This document shows positions 34,442-43,053 of a DNA stretch of 64,000 bases, in pieces. The notes under the pieces are model-generated. The model searched no databases. It was not told the origin of the DNA and worked only from the letters and a program-made list of their open reading frames with translations. The stretch lies in assembly GCF_000213975.1 (NCBI RefSeq), contig NZ_GL892076.1, positions 697,625-761,624 on the forward strand, given 5' to 3'. The DNA is from Centipeda periodontii DSM 2778. Lineage in GTDB: Bacteria; Bacillota; Negativicutes; Selenomonadales; Selenomonadaceae. The stretch's first letter is position 1. The number at the start of each line of letters is the position of its first letter. Made by a program: the position numbers and the translations under genes.

Positions 34442-34606
34442 TAGGAAGCGCTGATAAATTCAGCGCCATCACCTTGACGCATCTTTTTTGCCCGCTTTTC
34501 GTCGGCAAATCCTCCACAGAGCACCACTCTGCGTCCGGTTTGCCTCCTCAATCGGACGAAAAAATCTACGCCAATCTGACGGACTTCATTTTATCAGCGA
34601 TTCCTA
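34442..34606 (+). mobile_element. Miniature inverted-repeat element, full copy 3
   Basis: 165 bases from TAGGAAGCGCTGATAAA to TTTATCAGCGATTCCTA, with TA at both edges; interior as in the copy at 26330. Confidence 0.9.
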
Positions 34607-34776
34607 TAATCCTTGTGTAAAATTTGTTTCTGCATACTCATATTTTACGCTAGAAGCTGGTGTTTGAAAACACCGGCTTCTGTGTTTTTTGCACAAAATT
34701 GAGGCTGCTGCACGTTCGTTTTGTGCAACGGCCCCACAACAACCGCGAGAGGAGGTGAGTGGATGGCAAAAGAAAA
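34607..34776. other. Hairpin-rich gene-free stretch
   Basis: AGAAGC-GGTGTT / AACACC-GCTTCT (34651-34681) followed by a T run looks like an orphan terminator. A 55-base block at 34682-34736 is repeated at 35688-35743. Confidence 0.5.
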
Positions 34777-34778
34777 GC

Positions 34779-34800
34779 CCCTGCACGAGCAGGGGGCTAG
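34779..34800 (-). terminator. Terminator of the RelBE-type operon
   Basis: AGCCCCTGC / GCAGGGGGCT hairpin around a 4-base loop; on the minus strand TTTTCTTTT follows. It overlaps the stop codon of the toxin gene. Confidence 0.85.
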
Positions 34801-35063
34801 TCATAAACATCACGGCGATGCCCGACGGTCACAATCAAGATCACAACAATATCGTCTTGAATGTCGGCAATAAGGCGGTAGTCGCCGATTCGGTAACGCC
34901 ACTGACCACTGCGATTAGCGGTCAGACCTTTACCATGAAGGCGCGGGTTGTCGCATCCTTCAAGATTACGTCGAATCCAAGTGACTATCATTGCGTACAC
35001 GTGGCGGTCAAGTTTCTTCAGAGCTTTTTTCGCTTGTGCACTGAAAACGACACGATAGTTCAC
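34797..35063 (-). CDS. RelE/ParE-family toxin
   Basis: 88 residues. RelE fold: YRVVFSAQAKKALKKLDRHV at the N-terminus, GQWRYRIGDYRLIADIQDD in the core and IVTVGHRRDVY at the C-terminus, a typical mRNA interferase ending. The start is GTG 35063, whose GTGA overlaps the TGA of the antitoxin gene, so the two are coupled. In the family, the toxin cleaves mRNA on the ribosome until neutralised. Confidence 0.92.
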   Translation of the reverse strand: MNYRVVFSAQAKKALKKLDRHVYAMIVTWIRRNLEGCDNPRLHGKGLTANRSGQWRYRIGDYRLIADIQDDIVVILIVTVGHRRDVYD

Positions 35064-35281
35064 GAAAGCCCAAGCTCCTTCTCTACTTCTTCCAGTGTGT
35101 AGGTCACGGGATTTGCGCGGAACGCTTTCATCGCTTCCTCGTATGCCTGCCGATCAAGCTCGTCTTCCATTCGTTCGCGCATGGAGAGTGTGGCAAAGTC
35201 GGACAGGGACATACCGGAACGAGCGGCGTGCTTCTTGAAAAGGCGGGCGTCGCGTTGGTTTAGATGTATGGCGACGGTCAT
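35060..35281 (-). CDS. RelB/RHH-type antitoxin
   Basis: 73 residues. N-terminal ribbon-helix-helix (TVAIHLNQRDARLFKKHAARSG, in parts, then SLSDFATLSMRERMEDEL) for operator binding, followed by an acidic helix (RANPVTYTLEEVEKELGLS) for the toxin. AAAGGAGCTGAT precedes ATG 35281. First gene of the pair. Confidence 0.9.
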   Translation of the reverse strand: MTVAIHLNQRDARLFKKHAARSGMSLSDFATLSMRERMEDELDRQAYEEAMKAFRANPVTYTLEEVEKELGLS

Positions 35282-35313
35282 AGCAGATCAGCTCCTTTCT
35301 ATGGTGGTTATCG

Positions 35314-35430
35314 TCATTTATTGACCTCCGGGTTATCAGTTCTGCCGACGAGGTAGTCAAGCGATACGTCGAGGTAGTCCGCAAGGGCGATAATGTTTTT
35401 GAACGCAGGTTCACGGTTTCCGTCCCTTTA
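35314..35430 (-). pseudogene. C-terminal fragment of an XRE-family regulator
   Basis: An open frame of 38 codons ends with REPAFKNIIALADYLDVSLD followed by YLVGRTDNPEVNK, the standard C-terminus of small XRE repressors. The HTH part and start codon are gone; an in-frame TAA precedes it. It lies directly upstream of the antitoxin gene. Confidence 0.75.
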
Positions 35431-35441
35431 TGGGGGGATCG

Positions 35442-35464
35442 TATGCTAGCAAAATTATAGCATA
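35442..35464. promoter_or_regulatory. Inverted repeat before the small RHH gene
   Basis: TATGCTA and TAGCATA are perfect 7-base arms, 9 bases apart, ending 20 bases before ATG 35484. The likely use is an autoregulatory operator. Confidence 0.5.
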
Positions 35465-35483
35465 AAGCTAACAGGAGGGCTAC

Positions 35484-35627
35484 ATGAGAGTATCAGTTTT
35501 CTTACGAGTTTCACCGGAGCTAAAGCGATGGTTGGAGCAGGATGCAAAGCGGCGCGGGCTGATGCTCACGGGGCTTATCATGGCTCTCTTCAGTGAGTAC
35601 CGCGAGCAGAAGGACAGGACGGCTTGA
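35484..35627 (+). CDS. 47-residue RHH-like small protein
   Basis: MRVSVFLRVSPELKRWLEQD followed by AKRRGLMLTGLIMALFSEYR looks like an Arc/MetJ-type ribbon-helix-helix monomer (strand VSVFLRV, helices PELKRWLEQDAKRRG and LTGLIMALFSEY). AACAGGAGGG precedes ATG. It is a free-standing gene amid mobile debris, probably a plasmid- or element-borne regulator. Confidence 0.65.
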   Translation: MRVSVFLRVSPELKRWLEQDAKRRGLMLTGLIMALFSEYREQKDRTA

Positions 35628-35661
35628 CATACTCCCCACAGCGAAAGCCGGGGGATTCTTG
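35625..35661 (+). repeat. Possible IS200/IS605-type end
   Basis: TGACATACTCCCCACAGCG then AAAGCCGGGGGATTCTTGA folds as a short CCCC/GGGG hairpin and resembles the ends of IS1341/IS605-like elements. No TnpA or TnpB gene remains. Confidence 0.4.
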
Positions 35662-35687
35662 ATGTACACTTCAAGTGCAACGATTTC

Positions 35688-35743
35688 GTGTTTTTTGCAC
35701 AAAATTTGAGGCTGTTGCACGTTTGTTTCGTGCAACAGCCCCA
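35688..35743. repeat. Copy of a hairpin block also at 34682-34736
   Basis: GTGTTTTTTGCACAAAAT, then GGCTGTTGCACG / CGTGCAACAGCC (35710-35740). The other copy, 1 kb away, is about 85-90% alike by eye. Confidence 0.65.
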
Positions 35744-35778
35744 CTGTCAAGCGTTTGCGGGCGATTTTGTGGGAATGA

Positions 35779-35823
35779 AAAAGGTTGCTGTACGAAGCGG
35801 GAGCGTTTCGTACAGCAACCTTT
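35779..35823 (-). terminator. Terminator of serC
   Basis: AAAGGTTGCTGTACGAA pairs with TTCGTACAGCAACCTTT; on the minus strand TTTTTC follows. Confidence 0.93.
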
Positions 35824-35840
35824 ATAGGGATTACAAACTG

Positions 35841-36926
35841 TCAGTGCTTCTTGCGGAAGTCTGCCATAAACGCCGCAAGTTTCTCGACTCCTGCGAGGGG
35901 CATGGCGTTGTAGATGGAGGCACGCATGCCGCCGACGCTGCGGTGTCCCTTGATGCCGCTGAGTCCGAGCTCTTTTGCCTGCGCGACGAAGTCCGCCTCA
36001 AGAGATTCGCTCGCGAGGCGGAAGGTGACGTTCATGCGCGAGCGGCTGTCCTTCTCTGCGTGTCCGCGATAGAAGCCGCCCGATGAGTCGATGGCGTCGT
36101 AGAGGAGGGCGGCTTTCTTCGCATTCGCCTCGCCCATGGCGGCAAGTCCGCCGTGTTTCTTGATCCAGCGGACGGTCTTGCCGACCATATAGATGGCGAA
36201 GACGGGTGGGGTGTTGTAGAGGGAGTCGTTCTTTAGGAAGGTCGCATAACGAAACATGGTCGGGAGTTCGGCGGGGGTGTTTTCGAGCAGTTCCTTCTTT
36301 GCGACGTTGAGGACGACGCCCGCAGGTCCGAGGTTCTTCTGCACGCCCGCATAGATGAAGTCGTAGGAGGAAAAGTCCCACGGGCGCGAGAGGATGTCGG
36401 AGGACATATCGGCAAAGAGCTTCACGCCGCCTGTCTCGGGGGTGTAGTGGTACTCCGTGCCGTAGATGGTGTTGTTGAGGCAGATGTGGAGGTAGGCGGC
36501 ACTGGGCGCAATGTTCAGCTCGTCCTGCCGCGGGACGCGGACATAGTTCTCCTCCTTGGTCGAGGCGGCAACGGTGCCGACGCCGAGCTTCACGGCTTCC
36601 TCGTATGCCTTTTGCGCAAATGAGCCGGAGAGGGCATAGCTGCCGGGGTGGGACTCTGTGGCGAAGTTCAGCGGGATGAGTGCGAAGGTCTGGCTTGCGC
36701 CGCCGGTGGTGAAGACGACATCGTAGTCCGCACCGAGTCCCATGAGTTCGAGAATGTCTGCCTTTGCCTGTGCGTGGACTTCGTCGTAGGCGGGGGCGCG
36801 GTGACTGATCTCGAGGATGGACATGCCCGTGCCGTTAAAGTTCAGCAGCTCGCTCTGTACCTCTTTCAGTACGTCCTCGGGCAGGACGGCGGGGCCGGGG
36901 TTGAAGTTATAAATGCGTTCGTTCAT
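35841..36926 (-). CDS. serC: Phosphoserine aminotransferase
   Basis: 361 residues, normal length. PLP enzyme that converts 3-phosphohydroxypyruvate to 3-phosphoserine (serine synthesis). NFNPGPAVLPEDVL at the N-terminus, TTGGASQTFALIP, PLP Lys K197 in YAGVQKNLGPAG, and HRSVGGMRASIYNAMPL near the C-terminus are diagnostic. AGGGAGAAATACC precedes ATG. No serA or serB is adjacent. Confidence 0.98.
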   Translation of the reverse strand: MNERIYNFNPGPAVLPEDVLKEVQSELLNFNGTGMSILEISHRAPAYDEVHAQAKADILELMGLGADYDVVFTTGGASQTFALIPLNFATESHPGSYALSGSFAQKAYEEAVKLGVGTVAASTKEENYVRVPRQDELNIAPSAAYLHICLNNTIYGTEYHYTPETGGVKLFADMSSDILSRPWDFSSYDFIYAGVQKNLGPAGVVLNVAKKELLENTPAELPTMFRYATFLKNDSLYNTPPVFAIYMVGKTVRWIKKHGGLAAMGEANAKKAALLYDAIDSSGGFYRGHAEKDSRSRMNVTFRLASESLEADFVAQAKELGLSGIKGHRSVGGMRASIYNAMPLAGVEKLAAFMADFRKKH

Positions 36927-36960
36927 GGTATTTCTCCCTCTATGTTTTGTGATTCCTATG

Positions 36961-37020
36961 AGGCGCCCCTTCCGTCACGCTGACGCGTGCCACCTCCCTC
37001 GTTTCGACGGGGGAGGCTCA
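36961..37020. repeat. Dispersed GC-rich palindromic repeat R1, right half
   Basis: GGCGCCCCTTCCGTCACGC, TGACGCGTGCCACCTCCC and CGACGGGGGAGGCT match the right half of the copy at 5181-5312. Confidence 0.7.
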
Positions 37021-37051
37021 GGGGATCGGAAACGGGATGGAGCGTGTCCTC

Positions 37052-38371
37052 TTAGCTTTCCCCATCTGAATGCTCTGTTCGCGTCATACGGATTTGGGCG
37101 ACGCGCGCGCGGTCCATGCGCAGCACCTCGAAGATGTAGTCGTCCCATGTGCAGATTTCGCCGACCTTGGGGATGCGGCCGATCTGCGCGGTGACGAAGC
37201 CGCCGAGCGTGTGAAAGTGGTCGTGATCCTCGTCGGGCAGTTCGTCAATGCCGAACTCCTCTTTGAACTCGTCGATGGGGAAGAGACCGTCAAAGACCCA
37301 GCTTGTCGTTTCCTCCGCACCCATGCGTGTGCTCGCGGGCGCGTCCTCGTCCGCGCTGCCGATGATCTCCTCCATGATGTCGCCCATCGTTATGAAGCCG
37401 ACGACGCCGCCGTACTCGTCGAGGACGACCGCCTCGTGGATGGCGCCCGTGCGGAATTTCTCGAGGACACGCAGCCCCTCCATTGTGCGCGGGACGAAGA
37501 GGGGCCTCCGGATGTAGTCCGCGAGGTCAATTTCCGTGCCGTCGAGTGCTGCGTCGAGAAGTTCCTTTGCGTAGACGACGCCGCGAAAATCGTCAAGGTT
37601 CTCGTAGGCGACGGGGAACACCTCGTGCGCCGCCGCGCGAATAACGCGCAGCTGCTCGGCGCGCGTCTCGGCGAGGTCGATCCACGCGATCTGTGTACGC
37701 GGGGTCATGAGGGCAGAGGCGGTCTGGTCGCTCATGTGGAAGATGCGGTCGACCATGTCCTGCTCCGCCTTTTCAAAGGTGCCGTCCTCCGTGCCCTGTT
37801 CCATGAGATCCTTGACGGCGTCCTCCGTTGCGGGGGTGCGATTCTCGGGATTGAGTCCGAAGAGCAGCAGGAGACCGCGCGAGACGGAGACAAGTGCTGC
37901 GCTCGGTAGCGCTGTGAGGCGCGTGAGCAGGTGGATCGTGCGGTGACTGCGCATGAGGATGGCCTCGGGATCCTGTAGGGCGATCTGCTTGGGCAGGAAG
38001 TCTCCGAAGAGCAGGTTCAGCGCGGTCATCACGAGAATGCTGAGGACGAGCGCGGCAGCAAAGACCTCCATGCCGGGAAGGAGCTTCGCGAGAAAACGCC
38101 CGAAGGTCGGCGCGACGAGGAGTCCAATGCCGAGTCCCATCAGGAGGCTCGTGCAGGTGACGCCCGCCTGTGCCATGGCAAGGGGCGGTGCGGAATGCTC
38201 GAGCAGGGCGAGCGCCTGCGCGGCATCGCTGTCGCCGTCATCCGCGAGGCGTTCGAGGCGTCCGCGGTGGGACTCGGTGAGCGCTGTCTCGATCTGTGCG
38301 AAGTAGGCGTTCGCGGAGAGGCAAACGATAAGCAGGGTGAGTGCAAGAAGATCGGATAGGGAACTGTCCAA
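37052..38371 (-). CDS. CNNM/CorC-type membrane protein with CBS pair
   Basis: 439 residues. N-terminal CNNM (DUF21) membrane domain, residues about 1-200 with four hydrophobic segments; tandem CBS domains about 205-330 (MTPRTQIAWID, VVLDEYGGVVGFITMGDIMEEI); C-terminal CorC_HlyC transporter-associated domain about 345-430 (FDGLFPIDEF, HTLGGFV, GRIPKVGE). The family exports Mg2+ or Co2+ and is often misnamed hemolysin. It is a single gene, on the same strand as serC and the YdjC gene. Confidence 0.92.
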   Translation of the reverse strand: MDSSLSDLLALTLLIVCLSANAYFAQIETALTESHRGRLERLADDGDSDAAQALALLEHSAPPLAMAQAGVTCTSLLMGLGIGLLVAPTFGRFLAKLLPGMEVFAAALVLSILVMTALNLLFGDFLPKQIALQDPEAILMRSHRTIHLLTRLTALPSAALVSVSRGLLLLFGLNPENRTPATEDAVKDLMEQGTEDGTFEKAEQDMVDRIFHMSDQTASALMTPRTQIAWIDLAETRAEQLRVIRAAAHEVFPVAYENLDDFRGVVYAKELLDAALDGTEIDLADYIRRPLFVPRTMEGLRVLEKFRTGAIHEAVVLDEYGGVVGFITMGDIMEEIIGSADEDAPASTRMGAEETTSWVFDGLFPIDEFKEEFGIDELPDEDHDHFHTLGGFVTAQIGRIPKVGEICTWDDYIFEVLRMDRARVAQIRMTRTEHSDGES

Positions 38372-38456
38372 GGGTGTATGCAGCTCCTTTCAATAGATGG
38401 ATATGGATTGTATTGTAGCACAGACGCAGTGAAATGTCATGGATACATGCACGTGC

Positions 38457-39302
38457 TCACTCCGCGAACACGTGAAAATTGACAATCTCCGCGCCCGACG
38501 CAGCGAGTGCATCCTGCACGGCAGGCGCGCAGACGGCGGCGAACTCTGCCTCAAAGTCGTGCTCCCAGAGGCAGTCACGGATCAGCACGGCATTGTCTGT
38601 GCCGGGGTGGAGCATGACCTCTGTTGTGCCGTCCTTGAGCTGTGCTGCGATCTTCGTGAGCGCGCGCGTATCGACCGCCTCGCCCGCGACAATGCCCGCA
38701 AAGTGATCGGGCGTGCGGATGCCGCGCCGCCGCGCCTTTGTCGCTGCACGGCGCGCGAGTACGGCAAGCCCCGTGCGTCCGATGAGCTGCCCAACGCCGC
38801 CGAAGTTCCCCGCGAAGAGCGGCGCGCGCGGTGCGCGCATGGCAGGAATTTTTGCCGCGCGGCAGAGGTCGAGCACAATGTCGATGATGTGCGGCAGGAC
38901 GTGCATATGCTGGTGGCTGTCCGCGTGCGTCGGGTGAATCCCCGCCGCCTCCACGCGCCGCAGCTGCGCCGCCAGCTCCGCGCGCACTTCATCAAGGCTT
39001 ACCCTGCCGCGCAGGAGGCGCATGGCAAACGCCGTATGGTCGTCGACAAATACGCCCGTCTCCGTCACGAGCGACGGAATCGCTGCGGGCGGCAGCACGG
39101 GATTCCCGTTTACGAGTGTCAGGTGGATGCCGACGCCGAGTGCGGGCGTGCGCGCGGCAAGCGCCGCCGCGTCGTCGAACACCGCGCCGCCCGGCATGAG
39201 CGTCGCCGAGCGCAGCACCCCGTCCGCCACACAGCGCTCCACTGCTCGGTTGATGAGCTCATGCCGTCCGAAATCGTCCGCATTCAGAATGATTTGCTTC
39301 AA
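38457..39302 (-). CDS. YdjC/ChbG-family carbohydrate deacetylase
   Basis: 281 residues. Metal-dependent deacetylase of the ChbG/HpnK group: NADDFG (7-12), H60 in GIHLTL and ADSHQHMH (127-134) supply the Asp/His metal ligands. Members deacetylate chitooligosaccharides or hopanoid-linked glucosamine; substrate here unknown. Start is TTG 39302 behind AAAGGAAAACAAC. The promoter is at 39337-39365. Confidence 0.9.
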   Translation of the reverse strand: MKQIILNADDFGRHELINRAVERCVADGVLRSATLMPGGAVFDDAAALAARTPALGVGIHLTLVNGNPVLPPAAIPSLVTETGVFVDDHTAFAMRLLRGRVSLDEVRAELAAQLRRVEAAGIHPTHADSHQHMHVLPHIIDIVLDLCRAAKIPAMRAPRAPLFAGNFGGVGQLIGRTGLAVLARRAATKARRRGIRTPDHFAGIVAGEAVDTRALTKIAAQLKDGTTEVMLHPGTDNAVLIRDCLWEHDFEAEFAAVCAPAVQDALAASGAEIVNFHVFAE

Positions 39303-39336
39303 GTTGTTTTCCTTTGTGTTTTCAGGATTTTATCGT

Positions 39337-39365
39337 ATAATACATTACCATCATATTTTCGACAA
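39337..39365 (-). promoter_or_regulatory. Promoter of the YdjC gene
   Basis: Minus strand TTGTCG (39360-39365) and TATTAT (39337-39342), 17 bp apart. Confidence 0.65.
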
Positions 39366-39450
39366 AAAATATGAAATCACCTTTTCTATATAGGACTTTT
39401 ATAGTAAAATAGGCTAGAAAATTTCTGTATTTCTTCCAAAGGAGTATTGC

Positions 39451-40239
39451 ATGATCGTTGAAATCATCAGCGTGGGCACGGAACTGCTCATGGGAAGCAT
39501 TGTGAACACGAATGCGCAGCACATCGCGCGCAAACTGGCGCATATGGGACTGGACGCGTACTATCAGACTGTTGTGGGGGACAATCCGGAGCGCCTGCGC
39601 GCCGCGCTCGACATCGCATACACGCGCGCGGACTGCGTCATCACGACGGGCGGACTCGGGCCGACGAAGGACGATCTGACGAAGGAGATGCTGATTTCCT
39701 ACTTCGGCTGCACGCCCGTGGAGGATCCCGAGACGCTGCGCCGTCTGGAGGAACGCGCAGCAAAGCGCGGCATCCCGCTCAGCGCGAGTATGCGCAAACA
39801 GGCGACTGTGCCCTCGGGTGCGCTCGTCCTGCAGAATGACAACGGCACGGCACCCGGCGTCATCATTGAGAAGGATGGCCGCGCGTGCATCATGCTCCCC
39901 GGTCCGCCGAAGGAGATGAAGCCGATGTTCGATACGGCGTGCAAGGTCTTTTTGCGCGGTAAGAGCGATAAGGTTTTTGTTTCCATGAATATCAAGCTCT
40001 ATTCGATGGCGGAGAAGGGGCTGCCCGTCGGCGAGTCGCCCGTCGCCGACCGCCTTGGCACACTCGTCGATGGGGAGAATCCCTCCGTTGCGACGTATGC
40101 GAAGGAGGACGGCTGTCTCGTGCGCGTCACGGCAGCAGCACCGACACGTGCAGAGGCGCAGGAACTCCTTGCGCCAACCCTTGCCGCCGCGCGGGAGGCA
40201 ATCGGGGAAGAGTATATCAAACATGTGGAAGAGGACTAA
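39451..40239 (+). CDS. CinA-like protein, N-terminal domain only
   Basis: 262 residues against about 410 for full CinA. The MoaB-like nucleotide-binding domain (SVGTELLMGSIVNTNAQ, TTGGLGPTKDDLTKE, LPGPPKEM) is complete, and the C-terminal NMN amidase domain is missing, so the likely activity is ADP-ribose pyrophosphatase or an unknown one. AAAGGAG precedes ATG. The TAA is followed directly by the ATG of the next gene. Confidence 0.9.
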   Translation: MIVEIISVGTELLMGSIVNTNAQHIARKLAHMGLDAYYQTVVGDNPERLRAALDIAYTRADCVITTGGLGPTKDDLTKEMLISYFGCTPVEDPETLRRLEERAAKRGIPLSASMRKQATVPSGALVLQNDNGTAPGVIIEKDGRACIMLPGPPKEMKPMFDTACKVFLRGKSDKVFVSMNIKLYSMAEKGLPVGESPVADRLGTLVDGENPSVATYAKEDGCLVRVTAAAPTRAEAQELLAPTLAAAREAIGEEYIKHVEED

Positions 40240-41601
40240 ATGCGACTTGGGATATTCGGGCGGAGCGTGGGGATGCTCCTTGCTGCCTGCACCATGCTCA
40301 CAATCCTGCCCGCGGAGGCGGCTGTAAAAAATCTGCCGCGTCACACGGCACAGGCGAGAGGGGAGGCGGAGCGCGCCATGCAGGAAATCACGGAGCAGGT
40401 GGAGCGTGAGCACGCGCAGATGGTGTCCCAAGAGGAGCGCATATCGTCTGTACTTCTGCATTGGCAGCCCTATCCTGCGGCGGTACGCTACGCGGTGCAG
40501 CTTACGGAGAGCATGCCGGACGGTACAATGCGGGTGCGGGAGACGATGGATCGTGTCTATACGACGGGGCTGCATCTGCCGCTTGCAGGATATGGAACGG
40601 CCGATCATCTCTATTGGAGCGTGCGGCCGCTCGACTACGACGGAGCCCCGCTCACCGCGTGGTCGGTGCCGCGCCCCGTACGCGGAGAGAAAGCGGATCC
40701 AACGGCGCCCGTGCTGACAACGGAGTATGCAGATATGGCGTATGCGCCGCTTTACCCCGTCTACTCATGGATCCCGCTTGCGGGGCAGACCGTGCACGAG
40801 GTCGAGGTCTACCGCCGTGAGGGCACGTATGATCGCTATATCCATACACTGCGCGCGGGCGAGTACGATGTCTATGACGATGAGCCGTTTACCGTACCGG
40901 GCACCTACGTCTATCATGTGCGTGCCGTGACAGCGGCGGGCAAGCCGCTGTCGAACTGGTCGAACTACGGCACGTTTACCGTAGCTGACCGTACACCGAT
41001 TGCAGCGCTCGGGGACAGCATCACCCACGGCGGCGGGGCGATCACCGTACCGCCCTCGTATCGGCTCTACGATTGGGAAACGTACTGCACCGTTCCCATC
41101 AAAAATCTCGGGCACAGCGGTGACACGACGGCGGAACTGCTCGCGCGCTTTGAGCGCGACGTGCTGCCCTTTTCCCCGCGCGTCCTCCTCATCATGGGCG
41201 GCGTCAACGACTACCGCAGCGGCATTTTCGGCGCGGAGAGCGTGCGCAACCTTGCCGCCCTGCGCGACAAATGCAAAATGTACGGCATCACGCCGATCTT
41301 TTTGACGGTGACGCCCATCCGCCCCGCGATGATGACCGCGCGCATGACCATCACAACGCCGCCGGCCGACTGGTGGGCGCATCGTGACTACATCAACCAC
41401 TGGGTTGTGCAGCAGGAGTACAGCCTCGACGTTTCGACCGTGCTCTCGGATGAGAACGGAGAGCTCGAGGCGGGGTATACCACCGACGGACTGCACCCCG
41501 ATCTCGCAGGTAAGAAATACATCGGCGAGCGTGTGGATGCCTATCTGCGCACGCATTTCGCCTACGCCTCGGGCGAGGCGGCAAAGCGCGTGCAGAAGTG
41601 A
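40240..41601 (+). CDS. Secreted SGNH/GDSL hydrolase with fibronectin-like N-terminus
   Basis: 453 residues. Signal peptide about 1-27 (cleavage near PAEA). Residues about 60-245 are two beta-rich, Fn3-like modules (YAVQLTESMPDGTMR, YHVRAVTAAGKPLSNWS). The SGNH domain follows: nucleophile S260 in GDSITHG, GHSGDTT, MGGVNDYR with the oxyanion Asn, and D416/H419 in DGLHPD. It is an esterase or deacylase outside the cytoplasm; substrate unknown. The start abuts the stop of the CinA-like gene, so the two are co-translated. Confidence 0.92.
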   Translation: MRLGIFGRSVGMLLAACTMLTILPAEAAVKNLPRHTAQARGEAERAMQEITEQVEREHAQMVSQEERISSVLLHWQPYPAAVRYAVQLTESMPDGTMRVRETMDRVYTTGLHLPLAGYGTADHLYWSVRPLDYDGAPLTAWSVPRPVRGEKADPTAPVLTTEYADMAYAPLYPVYSWIPLAGQTVHEVEVYRREGTYDRYIHTLRAGEYDVYDDEPFTVPGTYVYHVRAVTAAGKPLSNWSNYGTFTVADRTPIAALGDSITHGGGAITVPPSYRLYDWETYCTVPIKNLGHSGDTTAELLARFERDVLPFSPRVLLIMGGVNDYRSGIFGAESVRNLAALRDKCKMYGITPIFLTVTPIRPAMMTARMTITTPPADWWAHRDYINHWVVQQEYSLDVSTVLSDENGELEAGYTTDGLHPDLAGKKYIGERVDAYLRTHFAYASGEAAKRVQK

Positions 41602-41642
41602 AAAGTTTCATACACGGACACTATAACAGAGGAGGGAAATCC

Positions 41643-42329
41643 ATGACACGCAGTCTGCGCCTTGTCGTTGTCGTGCTCGTGATTGCCGCGCTGATCGGCG
41701 GCGCATACACGGGCTACTGCCGGTATCGCGACCGCACACCCGAGGCGGCACTCATGCAGATCGCGCGCGCGGTGACGACCGAGGATCGGAAGCTCTTTGA
41801 TGAATACGTCGATGAGGATGCTGTGCTCACCGCGATGCACGAGGACGCGAGCGCGCTCCTCGCGGACAACATCGCGGCACTCCACGAGCGGCACCCGTAC
41901 GACTGGTTCTTCCGTCACGATACCGCATTTATGCGCAGCTATATGGCGGAGCACCGTGCGGAGTACATCGGTACGGCACGCATGGCACTGGACTACTACT
42001 TCGACGCAGAGCGCGTGCCCGTGACGAAGGAGGAGGGGAATGCACGCTGGGGGTCCGATGAGATGCGTGCATTTGCCGCGCACTATACGGCAAGCATGGG
42101 GTCCGCCGTGACCGAGGGCGACCGCGCGCACGCTATCTGCATTGTGCGCGGCGATGAGAGTGACTACGGTCGGCTCCTGCCGGAGGCGTCCGTCACGATG
42201 GAGCTCGCGCGTCAGACGGACGGGCGCTGGAAGCTCGTGCGCATCTCCACCGATACTGCGCGCACGAACGGCTTCTATGCCATTGTCGACGCGGCGGAGC
42301 GGTATTGGGAACTGCAAGGTTGGGACTAG
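41643..42329 (+). CDS. Membrane-anchored protein of unknown function
   Basis: 228 residues. One N-terminal membrane helix (about 5-24, LVVVVLVIAALIGGAY) with the rest outside. Residues about 33-50 (PEAALMQIARAVTTEDRKLF) and the C-terminal strands RWKLVRIS suggest a DUF4878/NTF2-like fold, but this is weak. AGGAGGG precedes ATG 41643. It follows the SGNH gene by 41 bases and is probably in the same operon. The TAG stop lies in a fragment of the miniature element, so the original end may be lost. Confidence 0.75.
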   Translation: MTRSLRLVVVVLVIAALIGGAYTGYCRYRDRTPEAALMQIARAVTTEDRKLFDEYVDEDAVLTAMHEDASALLADNIAALHERHPYDWFFRHDTAFMRSYMAEHRAEYIGTARMALDYYFDAERVPVTKEEGNARWGSDEMRAFAAHYTASMGSAVTEGDRAHAICIVRGDESDYGRLLPEASVTMELARQTDGRWKLVRISTDTARTNGFYAIVDAAERYWELQGWD

Positions 42330-42445
42330 GGAATCGCTGATAAAATAGACCTTCCGATTGGCGTAGGTTTTTCATCCGATTGAGGAGGCAAACCCTCTGC
42401 ATAGGTTCTGTTGTGCGTCCGATTTATTTCCTTGGCAGGACAATG
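42327..42445 (-). repeat. Degenerate copy of the miniature element
   Basis: TAGGGAATCGCTGATAAAAT starts it; the interior (CCGATTGAGGAGGCAAACC) matches reverse-oriented copies, but the right terminal repeat is missing. The first three bases are the stop codon of the gene before it. Confidence 0.75.
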
Positions 42446-42478
42446 GGGATTTCATTCAACGAAAAAGGAGAGCAGCGC

Positions 42479-42976
42479 ATGAAGTACGAACTGACGAAAG
42501 AGTATTTGACCGGCATTGAAATGATTGACGAAGAGCATGGAAGGCTCTTCGAGATTGCGAACGAGTGCTATGATCTCGTGATGGACGACACGGCGATCGA
42601 CCGCTTTGACAACATCGTGGCGCTCCTCGAGGAGCTGCGCACGTATGCGGCGACACATTTTGCCCACGAGGAAGAGTACATGGAGCGCATTCAGTATGAG
42701 CGGCGCTTCAGCGAGCGCTATCAGCATCTGCGTTTCATCCAGAAACTCAGCGAGATCAATCTGGATGAGATCGATGAGAACCAGCAGGAATATCTGCGCG
42801 GCATTCTTGACTTCCTCACGCGCTGGCTCTATGGTCACATCAAGGTCATGGACTGCCGCATTCCGAAGGAAGAGGTCGCGGCGCAATCGGAGAAGCCGGA
42901 GAAGAAGACGAAAAAACCCGACAAGGCGACGAAGGGCAAGCAGGAGACGAAAGTCAAGAAGAGCAAGAAAAAATAG
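42479..42976 (+). CDS. Bacteriohemerythrin with Lys-rich tail
   Basis: 165 residues. Four-helix di-iron O2-binding protein. Ligands visible: H20, H60, E64 (HFAHE), H83, H120, D125. The position that is His79 in the neighbouring paralogue is Glu79 here, so one of the five His ligands is replaced. Residues 130-165 form a tail of Lys, Glu and Pro (KKTKKPDKATKGKQETK). AAAAAGGAG precedes ATG. Tandem paralogue at 43054. The function could be O2 sensing, delivery or storage. Confidence 0.9.
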   Translation: MKYELTKEYLTGIEMIDEEHGRLFEIANECYDLVMDDTAIDRFDNIVALLEELRTYAATHFAHEEEYMERIQYERRFSERYQHLRFIQKLSEINLDEIDENQQEYLRGILDFLTRWLYGHIKVMDCRIPKEEVAAQSEKPEKKTKKPDKATKGKQETKVKKSKKK

Positions 42977-43053
42977 GAGAAGAAGCATGCGCCCGGTCCA
43001 ATGAGGGCTGTATTGACGGAGGCAGCGGCGCTGGAAAGCGAGAAAGATGCACC

